A DNA stretch of 64,000 bases from Flavobacterium sp. ACN6 (GTDB taxonomy: Bacteria > Bacteroidota > Bacteroidia > Flavobacteriales > Flavobacteriaceae). Positions 24,702-34,089 of the stretch are shown one piece after another. The stretch lies in assembly GCF_002304005.1 (NCBI RefSeq), contig NZ_MRCQ01000013.1:62001-126000 (forward strand). Reading direction: 5' to 3'. The notes below the pieces were generated by a model that had not been told where the DNA came from, did no database searches, and saw nothing but the letters and a program-made list of their open reading frames with translations. Both the position numbers and the translations under genes were made by a program. Position 1 is the stretch's first letter; every line of letters starts with the position of its first letter.

Positions 24702-26888
24702 ATGCAAAACCGCTTTTCCATTTTTAAGACTTTACTTCTTTTTGTTGCCTTTTTTTATTGTTCGTTGTTATCAGCACAAGAAAAACCAAAAGAAGCGACA
24801 TGGATCTGGTATCCAGGAGATTTTGAAGTTTGTTTAAGCAATAAAATGCAGGTAAGACGCACAGAACGCGAAGCAGTATTTCCACCGCTTTGGCAATATT
24901 ACAGTCCGTATGCCTTGGTAACTTTTCAAACAGAAGTAGATATTCCGGAACCAGACGACGTAAAAATCTACTCAGAAGGACCTTTTCAATTACTTTTAGA
25001 TGGTGTTCAAATTTACGGACAGCCTAAATCAATAAAAATTCCTTCTGGAAAACACAAAATTTCATTTAAAGTATACAATCAAGAAGTACTGCCTGCGATT
25101 TATATTAATGGAAAATATGTAAAATCTGATGCATACTGGAAAGTAACCAATGAAGATAAACTTTGGATCGATGAAACTGGAAAAGCACAACAATCTGGTA
25201 CACCTTGGGTTCCCGTGGGTTCTTGGAATTTTAATTCACCAGAAAATAAACCTTCTGAGTTTAAACTGACAACCAAACCTTTGAGTGCCAAAAAAACAGA
25301 AAAAATAGGAAATGGAGAGCTGGTAGATTTTGGTAAAGAAACTTTTGGTTATATTAAAATTCACGGTTTAAAAGGAAAAGGTAAAGTAGCACTTTATTAT
25401 GGCGAATCTCGTGAAGAAGCTTTGGATTCTGCCAGATGCGAAACTTTAGATCATTTATCTTTTGATGGAAACCAGTCTCAAACCTATACACACGACGGAT
25501 CGAAAGCATTTCGCTATGTTCAGGTACAAACTGATGCAACAGTAAAATACGATTCGATTTCGATGCTTTATGAATATTTACCATTAGATTATCGTGGAGC
25601 TTTCAAATCTTCGGATGAACAATTGAATAAAATTTGGGATGTGTCGGCATATACGATGCATTTAACAACTCGCGAATTTTTTATAGACGGAATAAAACGC
25701 GACCGTTGGGTTTGGTCTGGCGATGCTTATCAAAGTTATTTAATGAATTATTATTTATTCTTTGATTCGGCTTCTGTAGAACGAACGCTTTTAGCGCTTC
25801 GCGGAAAAAATCCTGTAACGGCTCACGTAAATATTATAATGGATTATTCGCTCTATTGGTTTGTAGGAGTTTACGATTACTACTTACATACAGGCGATAC
25901 CAAATTCATCAAAACTTTTTATCCAAGAATGAAATCACTTATGGATTTCTGTTTAGAAAGAAGAAATAAAAACGGATTCCTTGAACCATTAGAAGGCGAT
26001 TGGGTTTTTATTGATTGGGCAGACGGATTACCAAAAACCGGCGAGGTTAGTTTTGAGCAAATGCTTTTAGCGAGAAGTTTAGAAGCTATGGCGGTTAGTG
26101 CTAAAATTGCAGGTGAAAGTGAAGATCAAAAACAATATCAAAAATTAGGGGATGATTTAAAAACGAAATTATTTGATGTGTTTTGGGATAAAAAAGAAAA
26201 CGTCATGAAGCACCAGCGTATCGACGGTAAAATGCAAAATATTGTAACCAGATATGCTAATATGTTCGGTATTTTTTTCAATTATTTTACTGAAGAACAA
26301 AAACAAAGTGTAAAAAATAAAGTGTTACTGAATAAAGATGTTCTTCAAATCACAACACCTTACATGCGTTTTTACGAGTTGGAAGCCTTGTGTGCTATGG
26401 GCGAACAGAATTATGTTTTAAAAGAAATGAAAGATTATTGGGGCGGAATGCTGAATGAGGGCGCTACATCTTTCTGGGAAGAATACAATCCGAACAAAAA
26501 AGAAACAGAGCATTTAACTATGTACGGACGTCCTTACGGGAAAAGTCTCTGTCATGCTTGGGGAGCCAGTCCGATTTATTTATTAGGAAAATATTATTTG
26601 GGTGTAAAACCAACCGCACCAGGATATACTGAATATGAAATCAAACCGAATCTTGGAGGTTTAAAATGGATGGAAGGAAAAGTACCAACTCCAAACGGTG
26701 AAGTTTCATTGTATTGCAGTAGCAAAGAAATTAAGGTAAAAGCAAGTGAGGGACAAGGAAAATTAATTTTTGAAAGTGCAAGCAAACCAAAAACAAACTC
26801 AGGAATAATTACAGAATTATCGAAAAATAAATATCAGTTAACGGTTAAACCGAATGTGGAATATAAAGTGAGTTATAGGGCTTTTTAG
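24702..26888 (+). CDS. GH78-like alpha-L-rhamnosidase
   Basis: A 728-residue secreted enzyme with signal peptide about 1-25 (SLLSAQ). N-terminal beta-sandwich domains (30-285) precede an (alpha/alpha)6 barrel. The barrel entry FFIDGIKRDRWVWSGDAYQ matches the GH78 acid motif with DxxRDRxxWxGD. Further on, EPLEGDWVFIDWAD, GATSFWEEYNPN and LCHAWGASPIYLL are typical rhamnosidase blocks with conserved Glu and His. A C-terminal beta domain closes it. GH78 enzymes release alpha-L-rhamnose by inversion, here likely from rhamnogalacturonan. It starts the main plus-strand block from its own CAGG promoter. Confidence 0.87.
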   Translation: MQNRFSIFKTLLLFVAFFYCSLLSAQEKPKEATWIWYPGDFEVCLSNKMQVRRTEREAVFPPLWQYYSPYALVTFQTEVDIPEPDDVKIYSEGPFQLLLDGVQIYGQPKSIKIPSGKHKISFKVYNQEVLPAIYINGKYVKSDAYWKVTNEDKLWIDETGKAQQSGTPWVPVGSWNFNSPENKPSEFKLTTKPLSAKKTEKIGNGELVDFGKETFGYIKIHGLKGKGKVALYYGESREEALDSARCETLDHLSFDGNQSQTYTHDGSKAFRYVQVQTDATVKYDSISMLYEYLPLDYRGAFKSSDEQLNKIWDVSAYTMHLTTREFFIDGIKRDRWVWSGDAYQSYLMNYYLFFDSASVERTLLALRGKNPVTAHVNIIMDYSLYWFVGVYDYYLHTGDTKFIKTFYPRMKSLMDFCLERRNKNGFLEPLEGDWVFIDWADGLPKTGEVSFEQMLLARSLEAMAVSAKIAGESEDQKQYQKLGDDLKTKLFDVFWDKKENVMKHQRIDGKMQNIVTRYANMFGIFFNYFTEEQKQSVKNKVLLNKDVLQITTPYMRFYELEALCAMGEQNYVLKEMKDYWGGMLNEGATSFWEEYNPNKKETEHLTMYGRPYGKSLCHAWGASPIYLLGKYYLGVKPTAPGYTEYEIKPNLGGLKWMEGKVPTPNGEVSLYCSSKEIKVKASEGQGKLIFESASKPKTNSGIITELSKNKYQLTVKPNVEYKVSYRAF

Positions 26889-27181
26889 TAATTAGTTCAT
26901 AGTGATTAGTAATTAGTTCTTAGTGATTAGTGATTAGTCCTTAGTGATTAGTGATTAGTCCTTAGTGATTAGTTTAGTTCTTAGTGATTAGCAGTTAGTT
27001 TATAAACGTCTAGTTTGTCATTCCGAGTGAAAGGAGGAATCACACTCGTAACCACAAAGATTGTCACGTGAGTTTTGTCATTTCGACGAAGGAGAAATCT
27101 CCACAAGTAGCTCCACACAGAATGTCGCCAATCTTTGTAGAGTTTCTAATGAAGATTTCTCCTTCGTAGAAATGACAAGAT
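26889..27181. repeat. Two extragenic repeat elements
   Basis: 26889-27003 is a run of degenerate GTGATTAGT and CTTAGTGATTAG units, all in one direction. 27016-27181 is a different element with GTCATTTCGACGAAGGAG at one side and its inverted counterpart CTCCTTCGTAGAAATGAC at the other, enclosing ATCTCC/GATTT pairs: a long hairpin. The second type recurs at 33960-34072 and 47078-47180. No gene lies in this gap. Confidence 0.75.
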
Positions 27182-27218
27182 TGAAGAAATTCTGAAGTCA
27201 ATAAAAAATAAAAAAACA

Positions 27219-28898
27219 ATGTTATCAAAAAATAAAAAATACAATTTTAAATTAAAAACTGCTTTCGTAATGCTGTTGATTTTCTGCATTCAAGTATCAG
27301 CACAAACTACCGCTTGGAAACCAGCATCTTTTGAAGTTGTAAAATCAAATTACAAAACATTCAAAACCACGCAATACGCTCATGTTTTTTCAGGAAGCAA
27401 ACATAATATTGTTCGGTTAGCTCCCGAATTAGAAGGTTTACAAGGAATCGAACTTCCTTTGGATAAATATAAAAACGGAACAAATTCACCTTTACAGTTA
27501 AAGTTTAAAGATAATGTTCAGGTATTAATTGGCGTTTTTCAGGAAAAAGGAAATCCCGAATATCTTCAATTTAATAATTCGGCGAAAGCCAAATTAATAT
27601 TAGAAAATGGAATAACAATTACAGGTTTGCCTCCCGTAAATGTGTATGCAATTTCCTATTCAAAAGGAACTCAAACTATAAATCCTGGAAAAGGTTTATT
27701 TACAGTTTTAGGAGTTGTAAAAGCTTCTCAGAAATTAGAAAAAAGAAACGCAGAACTTCCGGACGGAAAACTATGGAACCCAACTTTTATTGTTGAAGGA
27801 TTTTCAGATGAAAAACCTCTTTTTGAAATTATTGGCGGCGAAAATAGACCGGTTATTGATGAAGGAATGTCTGGAACAGAAGGAATTCAGGGAGGATTTG
27901 AGGGTGGACGCGTGGTAAAAGTAGGTGATACGTATCATATGTTTCCAACGGAAAGAGCGGGCGAAATTGGTGTAGATTATTATTACGATCGTGTGAAGAC
28001 AAAAATTGGACACTGGACAAGTAAAGATGCCATCACTTGGAAAAGAGAATCAACAATCTATCAGGCTAGTGGAACTTATGCCGTTACCGAAGATGATAAC
28101 CCAATGAATGATCGCCGTGCCGCAATTTGGTCGTATATGCCGGTTTTTAACGAAAAGGCAAACAAATGGTACGGCTATTATTTGGCTTATACGGTGAGTA
28201 AAGAAATAGAACCAAATCATTCTTTTGGAAGAATCTGGAGATGTGAATCTACCGTAGAAGGAATTAACGGAATTGGTGGCCCTTATAAAGATATGGGAAT
28301 CATTATGGAACCAGGATTGGATTCTCAGCCTTGGGAAGGGCGTCAGGGTGTAGCTTCATTTTTTCCATATAAAGTCGGCGATAAATATTTCGGATTCTAC
28401 AGCGGAGCATATCCGTTTAATTCCTGGGCAGATTATCCGAAGAAATCAGGGAAAGGCTGGTTTGTGGCTTTGGCCGAATCAAAAAGTTTAGAAGGCCCTT
28501 GGCAGAGAATGAACAAAGGATTGGAACCCATTAAAACAATGCATCCGCAGTTTGTAGAAAATCCAATTGTAAGCCAATTGCCAAACGGTCTGTACATCGC
28601 TATTTTTGATGGAGGCCCAGATGGCTGGGGACATCATTTACCCAATATGATTGCGTATTCCTTATCTGCAGACGGTATTAAATGGTCAGAAGCAAGATAT
28701 TTACCAATAGAAACCAAAGTTAATAAATGGTGGGATATTATGAGAACGCCATTGTGCTTAATCCCAGAAGGAAATGATGTTTACACAATTGTGTATAACG
28801 CAATCGACTTAAAAAGAAGATTTCATCCTACAGGAATGGTAAAAGTTAAATTGAACAAAGATGTAATGGAAACAAGATTATCAGAATTGAAAAAATAA
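27219..28898 (+). CDS. Secreted beta-propeller protein, GH43-like
   Basis: 559 residues. Signal peptide about 1-29 (IQVSAQ). An N-terminal beta-rich domain (30-190) of unknown type precedes a five-bladed-propeller-like region: FEGGRVVKVGDTYHMFPTE, IGHWTSKDAITWKRESTIY, AIWSYMPVFNEKANKWYGYY, and SFFPYKVGDKYFGFYSG, the last blade type repeating the K-V-G-x-Y-x-x-x-Y pattern of GH43/GH32/GH130 propellers. Acidic residues usable for catalysis are present but cannot be assigned. It lies between GH78 and a second propeller protein, so it probably acts on a pectin side chain such as arabinan or galactan. No confident family number. Confidence 0.6.
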   Translation: MLSKNKKYNFKLKTAFVMLLIFCIQVSAQTTAWKPASFEVVKSNYKTFKTTQYAHVFSGSKHNIVRLAPELEGLQGIELPLDKYKNGTNSPLQLKFKDNVQVLIGVFQEKGNPEYLQFNNSAKAKLILENGITITGLPPVNVYAISYSKGTQTINPGKGLFTVLGVVKASQKLEKRNAELPDGKLWNPTFIVEGFSDEKPLFEIIGGENRPVIDEGMSGTEGIQGGFEGGRVVKVGDTYHMFPTERAGEIGVDYYYDRVKTKIGHWTSKDAITWKRESTIYQASGTYAVTEDDNPMNDRRAAIWSYMPVFNEKANKWYGYYLAYTVSKEIEPNHSFGRIWRCESTVEGINGIGGPYKDMGIIMEPGLDSQPWEGRQGVASFFPYKVGDKYFGFYSGAYPFNSWADYPKKSGKGWFVALAESKSLEGPWQRMNKGLEPIKTMHPQFVENPIVSQLPNGLYIAIFDGGPDGWGHHLPNMIAYSLSADGIKWSEARYLPIETKVNKWWDIMRTPLCLIPEGNDVYTIVYNAIDLKRRFHPTGMVKVKLNKDVMETRLSELKK

Positions 28899-28904
28899 AT
28901 TAAA

Positions 28905-29032
28905 GTTTCCCGCAGATTTTGCAGATCAAGCAGATAAAGAAATCAGCAAAATCTGCGAGAGAAACAAAATAAAATAAAAATCCGTTTTTATCCGCGTCTT
29001 TACGAAGTAAATCCGCGTCATCAGCGTTCAAA
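28905..29032. repeat. AATCTGC and GCGGATTA family repeats
   Basis: 28908-28965 forms a hairpin from CCGCAGATTTTGCAGAT and its partner CAAAATCTGCGAG; 28978-29032 carries AATCCG and ATCCGCGTC units of the GCGGATTA family. Confidence 0.6.
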
Positions 29033-29058
29033 ACCACATTTTGTATAACAACACAAAA

Positions 29059-30186
29059 ATGAAAAATAAAATTAAATACGTATTAATCGCCATTACAGTA
29101 CTTGCCCTAACAAGCTGTGCAACCAAATATAAAAAACGAGACATTACCGAAAACGTAATGAAGGAGATCTACAACGAAATTAAAACACCTTATAAATACG
29201 GTTTAGTAATGGTTCCGACAGACAACTCCTATAAAATGGATTGTCCGAGTGTATTTAGAAAAGATGGTAAATGGTTTATGACCTATTTAATTTATGATGG
29301 AAGAGGTTATGAAACTTGGTTAGCAGAAAGTGACAACCTTTTAGATTGGAAATATTTAGGAAAAGTAATGTCTTTCTCAGAAAACGAAAAACATTGGGAT
29401 GTTAATCAAAAAGCGGGATACATGTCGTTACAAGATCCAGCTTGGGGCGGAAGCTACGAATGGGAAAAATACGAAGGTAAATATTGGATGAGTTATTTTG
29501 GAGGAGACAGCAAAGGTTACGAAGCAGGCGTTTTATCAATAGGAATGGCTTATACCAAAGAAGCACCAACAAAACCACACGAATTTCAAAGATTAGAAAA
29601 TCCGGTTTTAACGCCAAAAGACAAAGACGCCAGATGGTGGGATAATAGTACGATGTACAAAAACAGTGTGATTCGCGATAAGGACAAAGTTACAGGACAC
29701 AATTTTATCATGTATTACAATGCGCGAGGTGATAGTTTAAATCCTGCTAAAGGTGCAGAGCGTATTGCTATGGCGGTATCGAATGATATGAAAAAATGGG
29801 AGCGTTATGGCGATAAACCTTTAATCAATCATCATAAAGGAATTTCTGGAGATGCCTATATTCAGCGTATAAATGATACCTGGGTGATGTTCTATTTTGG
29901 AGCTTTTTGGACAGGTTGGAATCAAGGTGCGTTTAACCGTTTTGCAGTTTCGAATGATTTAGTAAACTGGACAGATTGGAAAGGCGACGATTTGATTAAA
30001 TCATCTGAACCTTATGATGATATGTTTGCTCATAAATCATTTGTTGTAAAACATGATGGCGTTGTCTATCATTTTTACTGCGCCGTAAACAAAGCAGAAC
30101 AAAGAGGAATTGCCGTTGCAACTTCGAAAGACATAGGAACAAGTAAATTGAATTTTGTGGCACCGCCGGAGAAGGTTAAGAAGTAG
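29059..30186 (+). CDS. Lipoprotein beta-propeller glycosidase-like protein
   Basis: About 375 residues from the ATG beginning a lipoprotein signal peptide; the lipobox is LTSC with Cys20 (an ATG six codons upstream at 29041 is also in frame). The propeller repeats are clear: DCPSVFRKDGKWFMTYLIYD, YETWLAESDNLLDWKYLG, RWWDNSTMYKNSV, GDAYIQRINDTWVMFYFGAF and HKSFVVKHDGVVYHFYCAV. This is the GH43/GH117/GH130 type of five-bladed propeller. After the cysteine comes ATKYKKRD, without the acidic lipoprotein export signal seen in the SusD protein, so it probably faces the periplasm and trims imported oligomers. Substrate and exact family are unknown. Confidence 0.65.
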   Translation: MKNKIKYVLIAITVLALTSCATKYKKRDITENVMKEIYNEIKTPYKYGLVMVPTDNSYKMDCPSVFRKDGKWFMTYLIYDGRGYETWLAESDNLLDWKYLGKVMSFSENEKHWDVNQKAGYMSLQDPAWGGSYEWEKYEGKYWMSYFGGDSKGYEAGVLSIGMAYTKEAPTKPHEFQRLENPVLTPKDKDARWWDNSTMYKNSVIRDKDKVTGHNFIMYYNARGDSLNPAKGAERIAMAVSNDMKKWERYGDKPLINHHKGISGDAYIQRINDTWVMFYFGAFWTGWNQGAFNRFAVSNDLVNWTDWKGDDLIKSSEPYDDMFAHKSFVVKHDGVVYHFYCAVNKAEQRGIAVATSKDIGTSKLNFVAPPEKVKK

Positions 30187-30244
30187 TTATGAGTTATGAG
30201 ATACACTTAAGACTCTTTATAAAAATGATAATATTTGACAAAAG

Positions 30245-30320
30245 AGACTCCGTTAGGAGGCACTGGTCGGTAGAAGAAGCGAAATTAATACGCATTTATG
30301 TTCCGTAGGAACATCTGAAA
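30245..30320. repeat. Small palindromes, ACTCCGTTAGGAG and ATGTTCCGTAGGAACAT
   Basis: Two short perfect or near-perfect palindromes with a YCG-T/C-AGG core just upstream of the GH2 gene. The same style (CTCCGCTGGAG, GTCCCTCTGGGAC) occurs at 37930-38160. Confidence 0.55.
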
Positions 30321-30328
30321 CAACAACA

Positions 30329-33300
30329 ATGAAATACAATATAAAATCAATGTTTAAGTCAAATCACATTCAGCAATTTTTCAACTTTCGACTTTCGACT
30401 TTCGACTTTTTGACTGTAATTTTACTATTTACAACTTACACGAACGCCCAATCCGTAACAGGAGAACCAGCTGGTATTCCAGAATTACACAAAAAATACC
30501 AATTTGCACCATGGGAAGACCCAACGGTTACAAGCATCAACAGACAGTCTTCAAGAGCGACCGCATATTCATATACAAGTATTGAAGACGCTTTAAAAGG
30601 CGACAGAACCAAAAGCCGAATCCAAATGCTCAACGGCGATTGGGATTTTAAATATGCCGTAAATCTAAAAGAAGCATCAAAAGATTTCTACAAAAACACA
30701 GTTTCAGGTTGGGATAAAATAGAAGTTCCGTCAAACTGGGAAATGAAAGGTTATGACAATCCAATTTACAAAAGTGCCGTTTATCCGTTTAGACCAATAA
30801 ATCCGCCTTATATCCCAAAAGATTACAACGGAGTAGGTTCTTATCAGCGTAGTTTTACCGTTCCTGCAAACTGGAAAGATATGACCGTTACGCTTCATTT
30901 TGGAGCCGTAAGCTCAGGATTTCAGGTTTGGTTAAACGGAGAATTTTTAGGTTATGGCGAAGACAGTTTTCTGCCGTCAGAATTTGATATTACACCCTAT
31001 TTAAAAGAAGGCGAAAATGTAGTTTCGGTTCAGGTAATCCGCTGGGCAGATGGCTCTTATTTAGAAGATCAGGATCACTGGCGTGTAAGCGGAATCCAAC
31101 GTGAAGTTTTTATTATGGCAGAGCCAAAATTACGCATTCAGGATTTCTTTGTTCAAACCAAATTAGACAAACAATACACAGATGCGATTTTTAAACTACG
31201 TCCGAAAGTGGAGAATTTGACTGGAGAAAAAATCAAAGATTATACAATGAATGTTCAGTTGTACGATGCCAATAATACGGCAATGTTCAAAGAACCGCTT
31301 CAGAGACCAGTAATCGATTTAATCAACGAAAGTTATCCTCGTTTGGATAATGTACGTTTTGGGTTTTTTCAGGAAACTATTAAAAATCCGAAGAAATGGA
31401 GTTCAGAAGAGCCGAATTTATATACAATGGTTCTTTCCATAAAAGATAAAAATGGCAACGTTACCGATGCAAAAAGCTGTAAAGTAGGTTTCCGTTCAAT
31501 TGAATTCTCAAAAGAAAACGGAAAAATGCTCATCAACGGAAAAGAAACTTATGTATATGGAGTCAATCGTCACGATCATCATCCAACTCGTGGAAAAGCC
31601 GTTACGAGAGAAGACATCAAACAAGATATAACAACGATTAAGAAGTTCAATTTCAACTTTATACGTACAAGCCACTATCCAAACGATCCTTACTTCTATG
31701 AATTATGCGATCAATACGGAATCATGGTTATGGACGAAGCCAATCAGGAAACACACGGAATTGGCGGTAAATTAAGCAACGATCCGCTTTGGACAAATGC
31801 TTACATGGAGCGCATGACCCGAATGGTCGAAAGAGATAAAAACCATCCGTCGGTCGTGATGTGGAGTTTAGGTAATGAAGGCGGCAAAGGACCAAATCAC
31901 GCAGCAATGTCGGGCTGGGTTCACGATTTCGATATCACGCGTCCTGTGCATTATGAGCCCGCGCAAGGAAATGCAAAATTAGACGGCTATATCGATCCGC
32001 TTGATCCGGGATATCCAAAAACAATCGATCACGCTTATCGATTCGAAAATCCGCAGGATGATTCTTATGTTGATATGGTCAGCCGTTTTTATCCGGGCGT
32101 TTTTACACCTAAATTTTTAGTTGATCAAAAGAAAGATACACGACCAATTATTTTTGTGGAATATTCTCATGCGATGGGAAATTCAGTTGGAAATTTAAAA
32201 GAATTATGGGATGAATTCCGTTCGCTTCCAAGAGTTATCGGAGGCTGTATTTGGGAATTTAAAGATCAGGGATTAGTTAAATTTGACTCAAGATCAGGTC
32301 AGGAATATTTCGCACACGGAGGAGATTTTGGCGAAAAATACCATGATGGAAACTTCAATACAAAAGGAATTGTAGATTCTAACGGAAAACCAAAAGGATC
32401 AATTTTTGAGAATAAATGGGTGTATCAGCCCGCGATTTCGACTTTAAATGGAAATCAGTTAGAAATTAAAAATCGACAGTCGGTTAAATCATTAGAAGAT
32501 TATATTCCAGTTTTAAAAGTTTTGGAAAACGGAAACGTGATTAAAACTCAGTTTTTAAAACCCTTAAAAGTAGAAGCGGGAGAATCTACAACATTGAATA
32601 TAAGCCAGTATCTTCCAAAAATGAAAGCCGATGCTGAATATATTTTAAATATAGAATTCCAGCTTTCAAAAGAGGAACTTTGGGCTTCAAAAGGTTACGC
32701 TGTCGCGGAAGATCAATTTGTGCTGAAAAAGAAAGAAACGGTTTCTCCTGAATCCAAAAAAGAAATTTTAAACGTTTCAGAATCAGATTCAGATTTTAAA
32801 ATCAAAGGAAAAACTTTCGATGTTACTATCAGCAAAACAAACGGAGCTTTGAGTTCTTATATTTTTAACGGAGAAGAACAAGTTTTTGCTCCGTTGCTTC
32901 CAAACTTCGTAAGACCGCTTACGGATAACGATAAAAGAGGTTGGAAATCACAAAAAGTGCTGAAACAATGGTACAAAGCAAAACCAAAATTGGTCAACAT
33001 TAAAATAGACAAATCAGCTCCGGAAATTAAAATTACAAGCGATTACGAAATTATAAAAGACAGCGCGAGCGTAAATGTAGTGTACAACATTTTACCAAAC
33101 GGATTGATAAAAGTAGATTATAGTTTAAAAGCTTCAAACAAACTGCCAAACATTCCAAAAATCGGAATGCAGATGGGCGTTCAAAGAAAATTCGACCAGA
33201 TTTCGTGGTACGGAAAAGGAGAATTAGAAAATTACAGCGACAGAAGTTTCGGTTCGTTTGTGGGGAAATATTCGCTTCCAATTAATGATTTTATCGAGCA

Positions 33301-33670
33301 TTATGTAAAACCGCAGGAAAATGGAAACCGCTGTGATGTAAGATGGATGGCACTAACAACGCCACAAAAAAATAAAGGATTCTTGGTGGTAAACGATTCA
33401 AAAGTTCTAAGCATGAGCGCATGGCCATACACACAGGAAAACCTAAGCGCAGCAACACATACCTACGAATTAAAAGATCCTGGATTTTTAACCGTAAATA
33501 TTGATTTAGTTCAAATGGGAGTGGGAGGAAACGACAGTTGGACATCAGTCGCACAGCCATTAGAGCAATATCAAATTAAATCGGGAGATTATGAATATAG
33601 TTTTTATTTAGTGCCTTTCAGCGGTTCAAAAAATGAATTAGAAAATAACTTGAAGAAATTCAAATATTAA
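30329..33670 (+). CDS. GH2 beta-galactosidase, LacZ type
   Basis: A 1113-residue enzyme with LacZ domain order: sugar-binding beta-sandwich (about 85-265), immunoglobulin-like domain, TIM barrel (about 385-680), another sandwich, and the C-terminal beta-galactosidase small-chain domain (about 830-1110). The acid/base is Glu517 in WSLGNEGG and the nucleophile Glu611 in VEYSHAMGN. It hydrolyses terminal beta-galactosides, here likely galactan or arabinogalactan side chains. The N-terminal signal sequence ends TYTNAQ, so it is exported to the periplasm. The first 30 codons include a TTTCGAC tandem repeat like those of intergenic DNA, so the start could be slightly different. Confidence 0.92.
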   Translation: MKYNIKSMFKSNHIQQFFNFRLSTFDFLTVILLFTTYTNAQSVTGEPAGIPELHKKYQFAPWEDPTVTSINRQSSRATAYSYTSIEDALKGDRTKSRIQMLNGDWDFKYAVNLKEASKDFYKNTVSGWDKIEVPSNWEMKGYDNPIYKSAVYPFRPINPPYIPKDYNGVGSYQRSFTVPANWKDMTVTLHFGAVSSGFQVWLNGEFLGYGEDSFLPSEFDITPYLKEGENVVSVQVIRWADGSYLEDQDHWRVSGIQREVFIMAEPKLRIQDFFVQTKLDKQYTDAIFKLRPKVENLTGEKIKDYTMNVQLYDANNTAMFKEPLQRPVIDLINESYPRLDNVRFGFFQETIKNPKKWSSEEPNLYTMVLSIKDKNGNVTDAKSCKVGFRSIEFSKENGKMLINGKETYVYGVNRHDHHPTRGKAVTREDIKQDITTIKKFNFNFIRTSHYPNDPYFYELCDQYGIMVMDEANQETHGIGGKLSNDPLWTNAYMERMTRMVERDKNHPSVVMWSLGNEGGKGPNHAAMSGWVHDFDITRPVHYEPAQGNAKLDGYIDPLDPGYPKTIDHAYRFENPQDDSYVDMVSRFYPGVFTPKFLVDQKKDTRPIIFVEYSHAMGNSVGNLKELWDEFRSLPRVIGGCIWEFKDQGLVKFDSRSGQEYFAHGGDFGEKYHDGNFNTKGIVDSNGKPKGSIFENKWVYQPAISTLNGNQLEIKNRQSVKSLEDYIPVLKVLENGNVIKTQFLKPLKVEAGESTTLNISQYLPKMKADAEYILNIEFQLSKEELWASKGYAVAEDQFVLKKKETVSPESKKEILNVSESDSDFKIKGKTFDVTISKTNGALSSYIFNGEEQVFAPLLPNFVRPLTDNDKRGWKSQKVLKQWYKAKPKLVNIKIDKSAPEIKITSDYEIIKDSASVNVVYNILPNGLIKVDYSLKASNKLPNIPKIGMQMGVQRKFDQISWYGKGELENYSDRSFGSFVGKYSLPINDFIEHYVKPQENGNRCDVRWMALTTPQKNKGFLVVNDSKVLSMSAWPYTQENLSAATHTYELKDPGFLTVNIDLVQMGVGGNDSWTSVAQPLEQYQIKSGDYEYSFYLVPFSGSKNELENNLKKFKY

Positions 33671-33682
33671 GTTACGATCTAT

Positions 33683-33709
33683 CCTAACAGGTTTACAAAA
33701 CCTGTTAGG
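33683..33709. repeat. CCTAACAGG inverted repeat
   Basis: CCTAACAGGTTT and AAACCTGTTAGG form a short perfect hairpin after the GH2 gene, possibly a terminator. The same family lies at 39631-39716 (variant) and 59660-59776. Confidence 0.75.
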
Positions 33710-33798
33710 TATTTTCGTTTAAGAGAATCAAAAATCAAAAATTAGAAATTAAAAATAAAAGAAACTCGACAAAATTAAGGATTCAATATCAAACATAG

Positions 33799-34072
33799 CC
33801 CGAGGTTTCAACCTCGGGAAACGTTTCGAATAATCACGTTACGTCCCAATGGTTTCAACCATTGGTTATGTTTTGGAATGAAAAATTAAACCCAACAGTC
33901 TCGAAGACTCGGGATTAAAACGTATTAGGTTTTTGTATTAAAAATAGAGTATAAGTATAGTTTGTCAATTTCGACAAAGGAAGAATCACCCACAAAACTC
34001 CGCACAGAGAATCGCCAATCTTTGTCGAGTTGCTAGTGTGATCCTTCCTTCGTCAGGATGACAGAAAGAAGA
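33799..34072. repeat. Cluster of extragenic palindromes
   Basis: CCCGAGGTTTCAACCTCGGG (33799-33818) and CCAATGGTTTCAACCATTGG (33846-33865) share the GGTTTCAACC core with different outer stems. 33960-34072 is a long hairpin of the GTCATTTCGACGAAGG type. The gap 33671-34089 holds no gene. Confidence 0.75.
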
Positions 34073-34089
34073 AAACAAACAAAAATAAA

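Noticed and set aside
26889..27003. CRISPR or minisatellite array
   Set aside because: Degenerate short units without spacers; matches the extragenic TTAGTGATTAG family.
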